Positions 1-6,131 of a DNA stretch of 6,621 bases are shown here, piece by piece (the stretch's first letter is position 1; each line of letters opens with the position of its first letter). Source of the DNA: Burkholderiaceae bacterium (GTDB lineage: Bacteria > Pseudomonadota > Gammaproteobacteria > Burkholderiales > Burkholderiaceae_C); the NCBI GenBank assembly GCA_017999135.1, contig JAGOBT010000186.1:1-6621 (forward strand). Direction: 5' to 3'. The notes under the pieces are model-generated. The model was not told the DNA's origin. It searched no databases and saw nothing but the letters and a program-made list of their open reading frames with translations. The position numbers and the translations under genes are program-made.

Positions 1-18
1 GGCACGGCCCCCACCCCC

Positions 19-1371
19 ATGGCCCGACTGCAGCCAGATGCCCTGAACCCCGGCGTGCGCAGGCGCGAGGTGTTCGGCTGGGCGATGTACGACTTCGCCA
101 ACAGCGGCTACACCACGGTGGTGCTGACGGCGGTGTTCGCCGCCTACTTCGTCGGCGGCGTGGCCGGCGGCGCGCCCTGGGCCACCTTCGCCTGGACGGC
201 CACGCTGGCGGCCAGCAGCGCGCTGGTGATGCTGACCATGCCGGCGCTGGGCGCCTGGGCCGACCTGCGCGCGGCCAAGAAGCGGGCGCTGGCCGTCAGC
301 ACCGTGGGCTGCGTGCTGTGCACCGCCGGCCTGGCGCTGGTGGGGCCGGGTGACCTGTGGCTGGCGGTGGCCTTCGTGCTGCTGTCCAACCTGTTCTTCA
401 GCTGGGGCGATGCGCTGATCGCCGCCTTCCTGCCCGAGCTGGCACGGCCGGCCAGCCTGGGCAAGGTGTCGGGCTGGGGCTGGAGCTTCGGCTACCTGGG
501 CGGCATGCTCACGCTGGGCCTGAGCCTGGCCTGGGTGCTGTCGGCACAGGCCCGGGGGGAGACGGCGTCGCAGTTCGTGCCGGTGACCATGGCCATCACC
601 GCGGTGGTGTACGCGCTGGCGGCGATCACCACCTTCGTGCTGCTGCGCGAGCGGGCCGTGCCGCAGCCGCAGGCGGCGGCCCAGGGCGCTGGCCTGGGCG
701 AAATGGGCGCGGCGCTGTCGCGGCTGGCACGCACCTGGCGGCAGGCGCGGCAGTTCCGCGACTTCAACGCACTGCTGGCCTGCGGCCTGGCCTACCAGGC
801 CGGCATCTCGGTGGTGATCGCGCTGGCCGCGGTGTATGCCGAGCAGGCCATGGGTTTCCAGCAGACCGAGACCATGATGCTGATCTTCCTGGTCAACATC
901 GCCGCGGCCGTCGGCGCGTTCGCCTGGGGCCATGTGCAGGACCGCATCGGCCACCGCGCGGCGCTGGCGGCCACGCTGGTGGGCTGGATCGTCATGGTGG
1001 CGCTGGCGGTGGCGGCCACCGGCCCGGCGCTGTTCTGGGTGGCGGCGGTGCTGGCCGGTCTGTGCATGGGCAGCAGCCAGTCGGCCGGCCGCGCGCTGAC
1101 CGGCGCGCTGGCGCCGGTGGCGCAGCGGGCCGAGTTCTTCGGCCTGTGGACCTTCGCCACCCGGCTGGCGGCCATCGTCGGCCCGCTGACCTATGGCGCC
1201 GTCACCTGGGCCACCGCCGGCAACCACCGGCTGGCCATCGGCTGCACCGGCGTGTTCTTCGTCATCGGCCTGTGGCTGCTGATGCGGGTGGACGTGGCCC
1301 GCGGCGAGACCGCCGCACAGACGGCCGACCGCCTGCGTGCCGCGCCGGGCGCCGGCGGGCGTGGCGGCTGA
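19..1371 (+). CDS. MFS transporter, UMF1 / Atg22-like family
   Basis: A 450-residue inner-membrane permease of the major facilitator superfamily, probably the UMF1 group related to fungal Atg22. Visible signs are the N-terminal GWAMYDFANSGY motif (residues 20-31), about 12 hydrophobic segments, and an MFS motif-A-like loop GAWADLRAAKKRAL after TM2 (78-91) with its counterpart GHVQDRIGHRAAL after TM8 (304-316). There is also SGWGWSFGYLGG near TM5 (151-162), and a hydrophilic loop at about 211-248 between the two six-helix halves. The length fits the family. The start at 19 puts the family motif about 20 residues in; no Shine-Dalgarno is visible in the 18 bases before it, so the start is only moderately sure. 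The gene converges on the EamA gene. Fungal Atg22 exports vacuolar amino acids, but the substrate of bacterial members is not settled and none is assigned here. Family call is secure; function is open. Confidence 0.9.
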   Translation: MARLQPDALNPGVRRREVFGWAMYDFANSGYTTVVLTAVFAAYFVGGVAGGAPWATFAWTATLAASSALVMLTMPALGAWADLRAAKKRALAVSTVGCVLCTAGLALVGPGDLWLAVAFVLLSNLFFSWGDALIAAFLPELARPASLGKVSGWGWSFGYLGGMLTLGLSLAWVLSAQARGETASQFVPVTMAITAVVYALAAITTFVLLRERAVPQPQAAAQGAGLGEMGAALSRLARTWRQARQFRDFNALLACGLAYQAGISVVIALAAVYAEQAMGFQQTETMMLIFLVNIAAAVGAFAWGHVQDRIGHRAALAATLVGWIVMVALAVAATGPALFWVAAVLAGLCMGSSQSAGRALTGALAPVAQRAEFFGLWTFATRLAAIVGPLTYGAVTWATAGNHRLAIGCTGVFFVIGLWLLMRVDVARGETAAQTADRLRAAPGAGGRGG

Positions 1372-1392
1372 TCCGGTCTGGCTCAAGCCGCC
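1363..1392. terminator. Possible bidirectional terminator hairpin between convergent genes
   Basis: GGCGGCTGA (1363-1371) faces TCAAGCCGCC (1383-1392), giving a 9-bp stem with one bulged A and an 11-base loop. The two arms contain the stop codons of the MFS gene and the EamA gene. Position between two convergent genes suggests a shared terminator, but no T-run follows on either strand, so it would be a non-canonical terminator. In DNA this GC-rich it could also be chance. Confidence 0.3.
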
Positions 1393-2285
1393 TTGGCAGG
1401 CACCAGTGCCAGGCGCAGCGCCGCCGCGCAGCACAGCATCGCCGCCCACTGGCTGATGCCCAGCGGCTCGCCATGCACCAGCGCGCCCACCACCATGGCC
1501 ACCACCGGCACCAGGATGGCCGACAGCCCGGCCACGCTGGCCGGCAGCAGGCCCACCACCGCAAACCAGGCCGCGTTGCCGATGGCCATGGGCACCAGGG
1601 CGATGTAGAGGATCAGCGCCATCGTGCCCACCGACGGCAGCGCCCAGGGCCCGGGCGGCGCCAGCCACAGCGCGCCCACCGCCGTAGGCACGGCCGTGAC
1701 CAGCAACTGCCAGCCCGACAGCACCAGCGGATGCACGCCCACATTGCCGCGCTTCAGGATCAGCGTGCCCACCGCCCAGCCGATGCCGGCGATCAGGCCC
1801 AGCGCCACGCCCAGCGGCGCCTGCGCATACACGCCCAGGCTGCGCCAGGCCAGTAGGGTGACCGCCGCCGCCCCCAGCGCCAGCGCCAGCAGCAGGCGCC
1901 GGCCCAGCTTCTCGCCCAGCACCGCCCAGCCGATCAGCGCCGCCCACAGCGGCATGGTGAAGCCCAGCACCGCCGCCTGGCCCGACGGGATCATCACCGC
2001 GGCATAGGTGCTGGCGATGTTCCACAGCAGCAGGTAGCAGGCGGTGGCCAGGCCCACGGTGCGCCAGTGGCGCCGCGGGATCACCAGCGACAGCCCACGC
2101 CAGCGCGCCACGCCCAGCAGCACCAGGCCGGCGATGAACACGCCCACCGCGCGGAAGGTCCACACCGACACCTCGCGCACCACCAGCGGAAACAGCGACC
2201 AGTTGGTGCCCCACACCAGCGTGATGATGGCCAGCAGCACCAAGGCGCGCGGCGGGATGGCGTTGGAAGGGGCGTGGGAGGTCAT
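1383..2285 (-). CDS. EamA/DMT family transporter
   Basis: A 300-residue inner-membrane protein of the drug/metabolite transporter superfamily, with two EamA repeats and about ten hydrophobic helices. The first repeat opens with LVLLAIITLVWGTNWSLFPL (residues 15-34), the usual WG.N start of EamA domains, and closes around GFTMPLWAALIGWAVLGEKL (108-127). The second runs from about 158 and closes with the matching VPVVAMVVGALVHGEPLG (259-276), the 'P...A...G......GE' signature of these proteins. The frame stays open to 2846, but codons above 2285 encode hydrophilic sequence antisense to the MOSC gene, so the ATG at 2285 is the sensible start; it also gives the usual family length of about 300. 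No strong Shine-Dalgarno is seen. Members export amino acids, metabolites or drugs; no substrate can be assigned. Convergent with the MFS gene, divergent from the MOSC gene. Confidence 0.92.
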   Translation of the reverse strand: MTSHAPSNAIPPRALVLLAIITLVWGTNWSLFPLVVREVSVWTFRAVGVFIAGLVLLGVARWRGLSLVIPRRHWRTVGLATACYLLLWNIASTYAAVMIPSGQAAVLGFTMPLWAALIGWAVLGEKLGRRLLLALALGAAAVTLLAWRSLGVYAQAPLGVALGLIAGIGWAVGTLILKRGNVGVHPLVLSGWQLLVTAVPTAVGALWLAPPGPWALPSVGTMALILYIALVPMAIGNAAWFAVVGLLPASVAGLSAILVPVVAMVVGALVHGEPLGISQWAAMLCCAAALRLALVPAKAA

Positions 2286-2301
2286 CGGTGCGGCCGGGGC
2301 T

Positions 2302-2324
2302 GGCGCCCGAGTATCCTCGGCGCC
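2302..2324. promoter_or_regulatory. Inverted repeat in the EamA-MOSC divergent spacer
   Basis: GGCGCCCGAG (2302-2311) and CTCGGCGCC (2316-2324) form a 9-bp stem with a single bulged C and a TATC loop. The element lies 17 bases upstream of the EamA start and 60 bases upstream of the MOSC start, inside the 99-base divergent region 2286-2384. It could be an operator for a dimeric regulator or a leader hairpin in the EamA transcript. No convincing -35/-10 pair is visible in the spacer. A chance GC palindrome is the alternative. Confidence 0.35.
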
Positions 2325-2373
2325 CCGCCACTGGCGTGCACAGGCCGTGGGCTGGCGCGCACGCCTGGCCCCT

Positions 2374-2379
2374 GGAAAA
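2374..2379 (+). promoter_or_regulatory. Ribosome binding site of the MOSC gene
   Basis: GGAAAA ends five bases before the ATG at 2385. It is the only purine-rich stretch close to any candidate start in this frame, and it supports 2385 over the in-frame upstream codons. Confidence 0.45.
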
Positions 2380-2384
2380 CACCG

Positions 2385-2969
2385 ATGCCCGCTGACGCCG
2401 ACCTGCGCACCCTCACCCGCACCTTTGCCGGCCCCGGCCGGCTGCAGGCCATCGCCCTGCGGCCCGGCCGCCACCAGCCGGCGCTGGCCGTGCAGCACGC
2501 CGAGGCCCATGCCGGCCAGGGCCTGGTGGGCGACCGGTCGTACCGGGTGGCGGGCCCGGCCACCGGCAAGCGCCAGGTCACGCTGATCCAGGCCGAGCAC
2601 CTGCCGGTGATCGCCGCGCTGGCCGGCGGGCGCTGGGCTGCCGACGGGCTGGATGCGCTGCTGCTGCGCCGCAACCTGGTGGTGGCGGGGCTGAACCTGC
2701 TGGCCGCCCGCAGCCTGTTCAAGGACCAGCCGCTGCGGCTGCACCTGGGCGACCAGGTGGTGCTGGAAGTGACCGGCCCCTGCGAACCCTGCAGCAAGAT
2801 GGAGGCGCTGCTGGGCCCGGGCGGCTACAACGCCATGCGCGGGCATGGCGGCGTCACCGCCCGGGTGCTGCAGGGCGGCCGGCTGGCAGTGGGCGATGCG
2901 GTGTGGTGCGGGCCAGCGCCGGGCGATGCGGCGCCGGGCGCGCCTGCTCAGCCGCCCAGCGCCGGGTAG
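2385..2969 (+). CDS. MOSC domain-containing protein
   Basis: A 194-residue cytoplasmic protein made almost entirely of one MOSC domain, the beta-barrel fold shared with the C-terminal domain of molybdenum cofactor sulfurases. Visible family features are GLVGDRSY (47-54) followed by GKRQVTLIQAEHL (61-73), RRNLVVAGLNL (95-105), a cysteine pair in GPCEPCSKME (131-140; C133 and C136), and the closing GHGGVTARVLQGGRLAVGD (153-171). The cysteine is the conserved MOSC residue thought to carry sulfur or bind the cofactor. Stand-alone short MOSC proteins such as YiiM take part in molybdenum-dependent reduction of N-hydroxylated compounds, but this protein's partner is unknown. The frame is open further upstream, but the family-like sequence begins near residue 17 and a GGAAAA precedes this ATG. 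A Pro/Ala-rich tail (177-194) overlaps the end of the ene-reductase gene on the other strand. Confidence 0.88.
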   Translation: MPADADLRTLTRTFAGPGRLQAIALRPGRHQPALAVQHAEAHAGQGLVGDRSYRVAGPATGKRQVTLIQAEHLPVIAALAGGRWAADGLDALLLRRNLVVAGLNLLAARSLFKDQPLRLHLGDQVVLEVTGPCEPCSKMEALLGPGGYNAMRGHGGVTARVLQGGRLAVGDAVWCGPAPGDAAPGAPAQPPSAG

Positions 2970-4054
2970 TCGGTGTAGCCCTCGGGGCCCGGCGTGTAGA
3001 ACGTGGGCCGGTGGTAGGGGGTGAACGGCGCATCACGGCGGATGCGCTCGGGCAGGTCGGGGTTGCTGATGAAGAAGCGGCCGAAGGCCACCGCGTCGGC
3101 CTGCCCGCCGGCCACCGCCTGCAGCGCACCGGCGCGGTCGTAGCCGCCGGCGTCGATCAGCACGTTGGGCCACAGCGGACGCAGCATCGCCGCCACCGAC
3201 GGCTGGCCGTCGCGCACGATGTCGGCCTTGCCGGTGCCGCTGGCGCGCGGCTCGATCAAGTGCAAGTACACCAGGTCGAGCTTGGCCAGCTCGGTCACCA
3301 GGTGGGTGTACAGCGGCAGCGGGTCATCTTCGCCGCTGTCGTTGGCCACACCGAAGGGCGACAGGCGGATGCCGGTGCGCGCCGCGCCCACCTCGGCCAC
3401 CACCGCGCGGGCGATGTCCAGGTGCAGGCGGCAGCGGTTGGCGATGGAGCCGCCGTAGGCGTCCTCGCGCTGGTTGCTGCGCAGCTGCAGAAACTGCTCC
3501 AGCAGGTAGCCGTTGGCGCCGTGGATCTCCACGCCGTCGAAGCCGGCCGCCATCGCGTTGGCCGCGCCCTGGCGGAAGCTGTGAATCAGGCCGGGCAGCT
3601 CGTCGGTGCGCAGCGCGCGTGGCACCTCGTAGGGCACGGCGCGGCCGTCGCGGTCCATCGCCATGCCACCCTGGGCGGCAATGGCCGACGGCGCCACCGG
3701 CGCGCCGCCGTCGGGCTGGTGGCTGCTGTGCGACACCCGGCCGGTGTGCCACAGCTGCAGGTAGATGACGCCGCCGCGGGCGTGTACCGCATCCGTCACC
3801 TGGCGCCAGCCGGCCACCTGGGCGGCGGTGTGGATGCCCGGCACCCGCGGGTGGCCATGGCCCTGCCACGACACTGGCGTGGCCTCGGCGATCAGCAGGC
3901 CGCCGGGCGTGCTGCGCTGGGCATAGTAAGTGGCGTTCAACGCGGTGGGCACGTTGCCGTCGCCGGCGCGCATGCGGGTCAGCGGCGCCATCACCACGCG
4001 GTGCTGCAGCGTGGCCGCGCCCAGGGTCAGCGGCGTGAAGAGGGGTTCGGTCAT
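2948..4054 (-). CDS. Alkene reductase, old yellow enzyme (NADH:flavin oxidoreductase) family
   Basis: A 368-residue FMN-dependent cytoplasmic ene-reductase of the NemA/PETN-reductase class, which uses NAD(P)H to reduce activated C=C bonds or nitro and nitrate-ester groups. The TIM barrel is complete. T26 in MAPLTRMRAG contacts the flavin. Q100 and W102 sit in LQLWHTGRVSH, and the substrate-binding pair H178/N181 plus the proton donor Y183 in EIHGANGYLLEQF. R196/D198 lie in QREDAYGGS, R230 in IRLSPFG, and the FMN-phosphate contact is G325-R326 in AFGRFF. The numbering nearly matches PETN reductase; position 181 carries Asn, as in yeast OYE1. The frame is open to 4174, but only the ATG at 4054 gives the typical MTEPLFTPLTLG start and length. 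The Shine-Dalgarno is weak. Its 3' end overlaps the MOSC gene by 22 bases. The physiological substrate is unknown; the classic neighbour, a TetR-type repressor, is not in the window. Confidence 0.95.
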   Translation of the reverse strand: MTEPLFTPLTLGAATLQHRVVMAPLTRMRAGDGNVPTALNATYYAQRSTPGGLLIAEATPVSWQGHGHPRVPGIHTAAQVAGWRQVTDAVHARGGVIYLQLWHTGRVSHSSHQPDGGAPVAPSAIAAQGGMAMDRDGRAVPYEVPRALRTDELPGLIHSFRQGAANAMAAGFDGVEIHGANGYLLEQFLQLRSNQREDAYGGSIANRCRLHLDIARAVVAEVGAARTGIRLSPFGVANDSGEDDPLPLYTHLVTELAKLDLVYLHLIEPRASGTGKADIVRDGQPSVAAMLRPLWPNVLIDAGGYDRAGALQAVAGGQADAVAFGRFFISNPDLPERIRRDAPFTPYHRPTFYTPGPEGYTDYPALGG

Positions 4055-4276
4055 CGGCGGCTCGGGTCGAAGGACGGTACGGTGGCAGTGCCGCAGTGTC
4101 GCAGGCAGGGCGCCACCGAGATTTCCCCACAGGCACCCCACGAGATGGCTCGATTCCGCCTGTCGGGACACCATGACAGTTTTATCATTTTTTCAGATCC
4201 GTGGGTGTCTCCCCCTCAGGTCGGCCGTGGGCGGCACCGATAGAACTGACATCGGCCTCCCGACGACCTGCGGACC
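4055..4276. promoter_or_regulatory. Divergent promoter region, ene-reductase / chemotaxis operon
   Basis: This 222-base gap separates two genes transcribed away from each other, so it should hold both promoters. It contains the only clear AT-rich island of the window (4180-4193, TTTT then ATCA then a six-T run) and a small palindrome TGTCGGGACA (4161-4170). A nested inverted repeat lies at 4080-4118 in the ene-reductase leader: outer stem CGGTGGC/GCCACCG, inner TGCC/GGCA. No perfect sigma-70 -35/-10 pair was found in either direction. The role as a promoter region is inferred from gene layout; the individual elements are unproven. Confidence 0.6.
4216..4243 (+). promoter_or_regulatory. Weak sigma-28 (FliA)-like promoter candidate
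   Basis: TCAGGTCG (4216-4223), a 12-base spacer, then ACCGATAG (4236-4243). Against the enteric FliA consensus TAAAGTTT-N11-GCCGATAA this matches 4 of 8 and 6 of 8 positions with a spacer one base longer. It lies 33 bases before the receptor start, a reasonable distance. Chemotaxis genes are often FliA-dependent, which makes the site plausible, but the -35 half is poor. A short inverted repeat CCGAT/ATCGG (4237-4241, 4251-4255) overlaps the -10 half. Confidence 0.25.
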
Positions 4277-5338
4277 ATGCCCACCTCCACTGCCACCCTG
4301 CCTGACCCGGTGCCGCCAGCCGGCGCCCCCCTCGTGCGCGACAGCTGGTGGCAGCGCTGGCGCACTGGCGACGGGGCTGGCGCGCCGCTGAACGCCGCCG
4401 CCCTGGCCGAACTGCAGCAGCGCCTGAACGAGGCCGCGCAGCACTGGACGGCCCATGTCGGCATGGCCCAGCAGCAGATGAACGCTGCCACCGGCCAGCT
4501 GCTGGACGGCTTCCACCAGATCCTGGCGGAGCTGGACCACCTGGTGCTGCAGCCCGACGAGCACTGCAGCGACGACGAGATGACGGCCCGCGCCCGCATG
4601 CTGACCCAGTGCGAAACCCGCCTGCTCGGCCTGCTGCAGACGCTGGACGACTTCGTGCAGTCACGCGACGCGGTGCTGGGCTCGGTGCGGGCGCTGTCGC
4701 AGGCATCGGGCAGCCTGGGCGACATGGCCGAGGACGTGGGCAAGCTGGCGCGCCAGACCAACCTGCTGTCGATCAACGCCGCCATCGAGGCCGCCCGCGC
4801 CGGTGAATCGGGCCGCGGCTTTGCAGTGGTGGCCAGCGAGGTGCGCCGCCTGTCCAGCGCATCGGGCGAGACCGGCCAGCGCATCGGCAGCCAGGTGCAG
4901 CACTTCAGCACCCAGATGCAGGCCGCGCTGCGCCAGGCCGACGAGCAGGCGGTGCGTGGCAGCAACGCCATCGCCACGTCGGAGCAGACCATCCGCGCCG
5001 TGGTGGCCGATGTCGACGGCGCGGTGGCCCAGCTGCATGAACGGGCGGCCGACCTGCGCCAGCGCGGCGAGGCGGTGAAGGCCCAGGTGCAGCAGCTGAT
5101 GCTGGCCTTCCAGTTCCAGGACCGGGTGCACCAGATCCTGGACCAGGTGAACGGCTCGATCCACAGCGCCGTGGGCCGGCTGCAGGCCGCCCTGGCCGAT
5201 GGCCGCATGCCCGATGCCGCCGAGTGGGCTGCGCTGCTGCGCACCGGCTACACCACGCTGGAACAGCAGGCCCTGCACAACGGGACGGGCCAGGCGCCAC
5301 CGATGGCCACCGCCAGCACCGAGACCAGGTTCTTCTGA
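4277..5338 (+). CDS. Soluble methyl-accepting chemotaxis protein
   Basis: A 353-residue chemoreceptor with the MCP signalling domain but no membrane segment, signal peptide, HAMP or obvious sensor domain, so it is cytoplasmic. The hairpin tip that contacts CheA and CheW is clear: the stretch from [19 protein letters not shown] (residues 159-177) to [18 protein letters not shown] (179-196), nearly matching the universal receptor tip. Long alpha-helical, Gln/Ala/Leu-rich arms flank it (about 41-158 and 197-306); residues 91-100 look like a break in the first arm. [14 protein letters not shown] (278-291) resembles the distal helix of related soluble receptors. A tail of about 40 residues ends in ETRFF. 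As first gene of the che operon it is likely the cognate receptor of the downstream CheA. What it senses is unknown; input may come through a partner or the 90-residue N-terminal part. No strong Shine-Dalgarno is seen, but no better start exists. Confidence 0.92.
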   Translation: MPTSTATLPDPVPPAGAPLVRDSWWQRWRTGDGAGAPLNAAALAELQQRLNEAAQHWTAHVGMAQQQMNAATGQLLDGFHQILAELDHLVLQPDEHCSDDEMTARARMLTQCETRLLGLLQTLDDFVQSRDAVLGSVRALSQASGSLGDMAEDVGKLARQTNLLSINAAIEAARAGESGRGFAVVASEVRRLSSASGETGQRIGSQVQHFSTQMQAALRQADEQAVRGSNAIATSEQTIRAVVADVDGAVAQLHERAADLRQRGEAVKAQVQQLMLAFQFQDRVHQILDQVNGSIHSAVGRLQAALADGRMPDAAEWAALLRTGYTTLEQQALHNGTGQAPPMATASTETRFF

Positions 5339-5363
5339 CCTCCCCGATCCCGACACGCCCACC

Positions 5364-5735
5364 ATGCCCAAGACCATCCTGATCGTCGATGACTCCAGCT
5401 CACTGCGCACCGTGGTGAAGATCGCGCTGGCCCGCGCCGGCTACGACGTGCTCGAAGCCGGTGACGGCAAGGAAGGCCTCGGCCAGCTGGACAAGGCCGA
5501 CAAGGTGCACCTGATCGTCAGCGACGTGAACATGCCCAACATGGACGGCATCACCTTCGTCACCGAGGTGAAGAAGCACCCGCGCCACCGCTTCACGCCG
5601 GTGATCATGCTGACCACCGAAGGCGCTGACGGCAAGAAGGAACAAGGCCGCGCGGCCGGCGCCAAGGCCTGGATCACCAAGCCCTTCAACCCGCCCCAGT
5701 TGCTGGACGCGGTGTCCAAGCTGATCCTGCCCTGA
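5364..5735 (+). CDS. cheY: CheY-type single-domain response regulator
   Basis: A 123-residue receiver domain with no output domain. All catalytic residues are present: acidic pair D9/D10 in ILIVDDSSS for Mg2+, phosphoacceptor D54 in IVSDVNMPNMDG, T84 in VIMLTTEG, and K106 in WITKPF. The position matching the Tyr106 rotamer switch of E. coli CheY is Trp (W103). It begins 25 bases after the receptor gene and ends 12 bases before the STAS gene, so it is almost certainly co-transcribed and phosphorylated by the CheA encoded just downstream. It could bind the flagellar switch FliM, or act as an output or phosphate sink for a non-flagellar chemosensory pathway; the sequence does not decide between these. 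The start at 5364 gives the canonical receiver N-terminus; the Shine-Dalgarno is weak. The symbol refers to the family, not to a proven orthologue of E. coli cheY. Confidence 0.93.
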   Translation: MPKTILIVDDSSSLRTVVKIALARAGYDVLEAGDGKEGLGQLDKADKVHLIVSDVNMPNMDGITFVTEVKKHPRHRFTPVIMLTTEGADGKKEQGRAAGAKAWITKPFNPPQLLDAVSKLILP

Positions 5736-5737
5736 CC

Positions 5738-5742
5738 GGAAG
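5738..5742 (+). promoter_or_regulatory. Ribosome binding site of the STAS gene
   Basis: GGAAG lies five bases before the ATG at 5748 and eleven before the second in-frame ATG at 5754. The spacing does not fully exclude 5754, but 5748 is favoured. The site lies directly after the cheY stop codon. Confidence 0.5.
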
Positions 5743-5747
5743 CCGCC

Positions 5748-6131
5748 ATGCCCATGGATGCCCCCGCCACCCTTGTCGACGATGCCGCCCGGCACGCCCC
5801 GCTGCGCCTGCCCGCCGAGCTGACGATCTACACCGCCGCCGAAACGCGTGACGCCTGGCTGGCCTGGCTGGCCGGTGACGCGGCCCAGGCGGCCGCCGCC
5901 GAGCCGCTGTGCCCGGTGGACGCCAGCGGCTGCGACGAGATCGACGCCGCCGGCGCCCAGCTGCTGGTGGCGCTGGCCCACAGCGTGGCCCGCCAGCAGC
6001 GCCAGCTGCAGCTGCAGCAACCCAGCGCGCCGGTGCGCGCCGCCTGCCACGACCTGGGCCTGGCCGGCTGGCTGCTGGGCGATGGGGCCGCCGGCGCCGA
6101 AACCATCGCCACACCGGAGCAGCCCGCATGA
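5748..6131 (+). CDS. STAS domain-containing protein in the chemotaxis operon
   Basis: A 127-residue soluble protein that looks like a diverged STAS (anti-sigma-factor-antagonist-like) domain. After a short leader, LRLPAELTIYTAAETRDAWLAWL (19-41) fits the first strand and helix. VDASGCDEIDAAGAQLLVALAHSVAR (57-82) fits the central strand, the phospho-site loop and the next helix, and the remainder fits the last strand and helix (about 86-112). SpoIIAA-type proteins have a phosphorylatable Ser in a DSSG loop; here the loop is D66-A67-A68-G69, so both candidate residues are Ala. It lies between cheY and cheA and its stop overlaps the cheA start (ATGA), which points to translational coupling and a role in the same signalling complex. 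STAS proteins usually bind partners rather than catalyse; the partner here (CheA, receptor or another protein) is unknown. The fold call rests on the loop pattern and size. Confidence 0.75.
   Translation: MPMDAPATLVDDAARHAPLRLPAELTIYTAAETRDAWLAWLAGDAAQAAAAEPLCPVDASGCDEIDAAGAQLLVALAHSVARQQRQLQLQQPSAPVRAACHDLGLAGWLLGDGAAGAETIATPEQPA
6116..6119 (+). promoter_or_regulatory. Ribosome binding site of cheA
   Basis: GGAG with an 8-base spacer before the ATG at 6128, located inside the last codons of the STAS gene. It supports the overlapping ATGA start and coupled translation. A second in-frame ATG at 6137 is less well placed. Confidence 0.6.

Noticed and set aside
357..1856. 499-residue open frame on the + strand across the MFS and EamA genes
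   Set aside because: It is out of frame with the MFS gene and antisense to the EamA gene. The translation is Arg/Gly/Ala/His-rich with no domain pattern, as expected of a shadow frame in very GC-rich DNA.
2286..2846. Upstream extension of the EamA reading frame
   Set aside because: The added 187 residues are hydrophilic, antisense to the MOSC gene, and match no transporter N-terminus. The ATG at 2285 gives the standard EamA length.
4055..4174. 40-residue N-terminal extension of the ene-reductase
   Set aside because: Residues before MTEPLFTPLTLG do not look like any old yellow enzyme start, and catalytic residue numbering agrees with PETN reductase only from the 4054 start.
4188..4193. Six-T run read as a rho-independent terminator
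   Set aside because: It lies between two divergent genes, where no transcript needs to end, and the preceding palindrome TGTCGGGACA is too short and separated from it.
2903..4243. 446-residue open frame on the + strand opposite the ene-reductase
   Set aside because: It lies entirely antisense to a gene with all old yellow enzyme catalytic residues. The product is a Gly/Ala/His/Val-rich shadow without motifs.
4216..5244. 342-residue minus-strand frame opposite the receptor gene
   Set aside because: Ser/Arg/Ala/Trp-rich shadow of a well-supported receptor gene, with no motif of its own.
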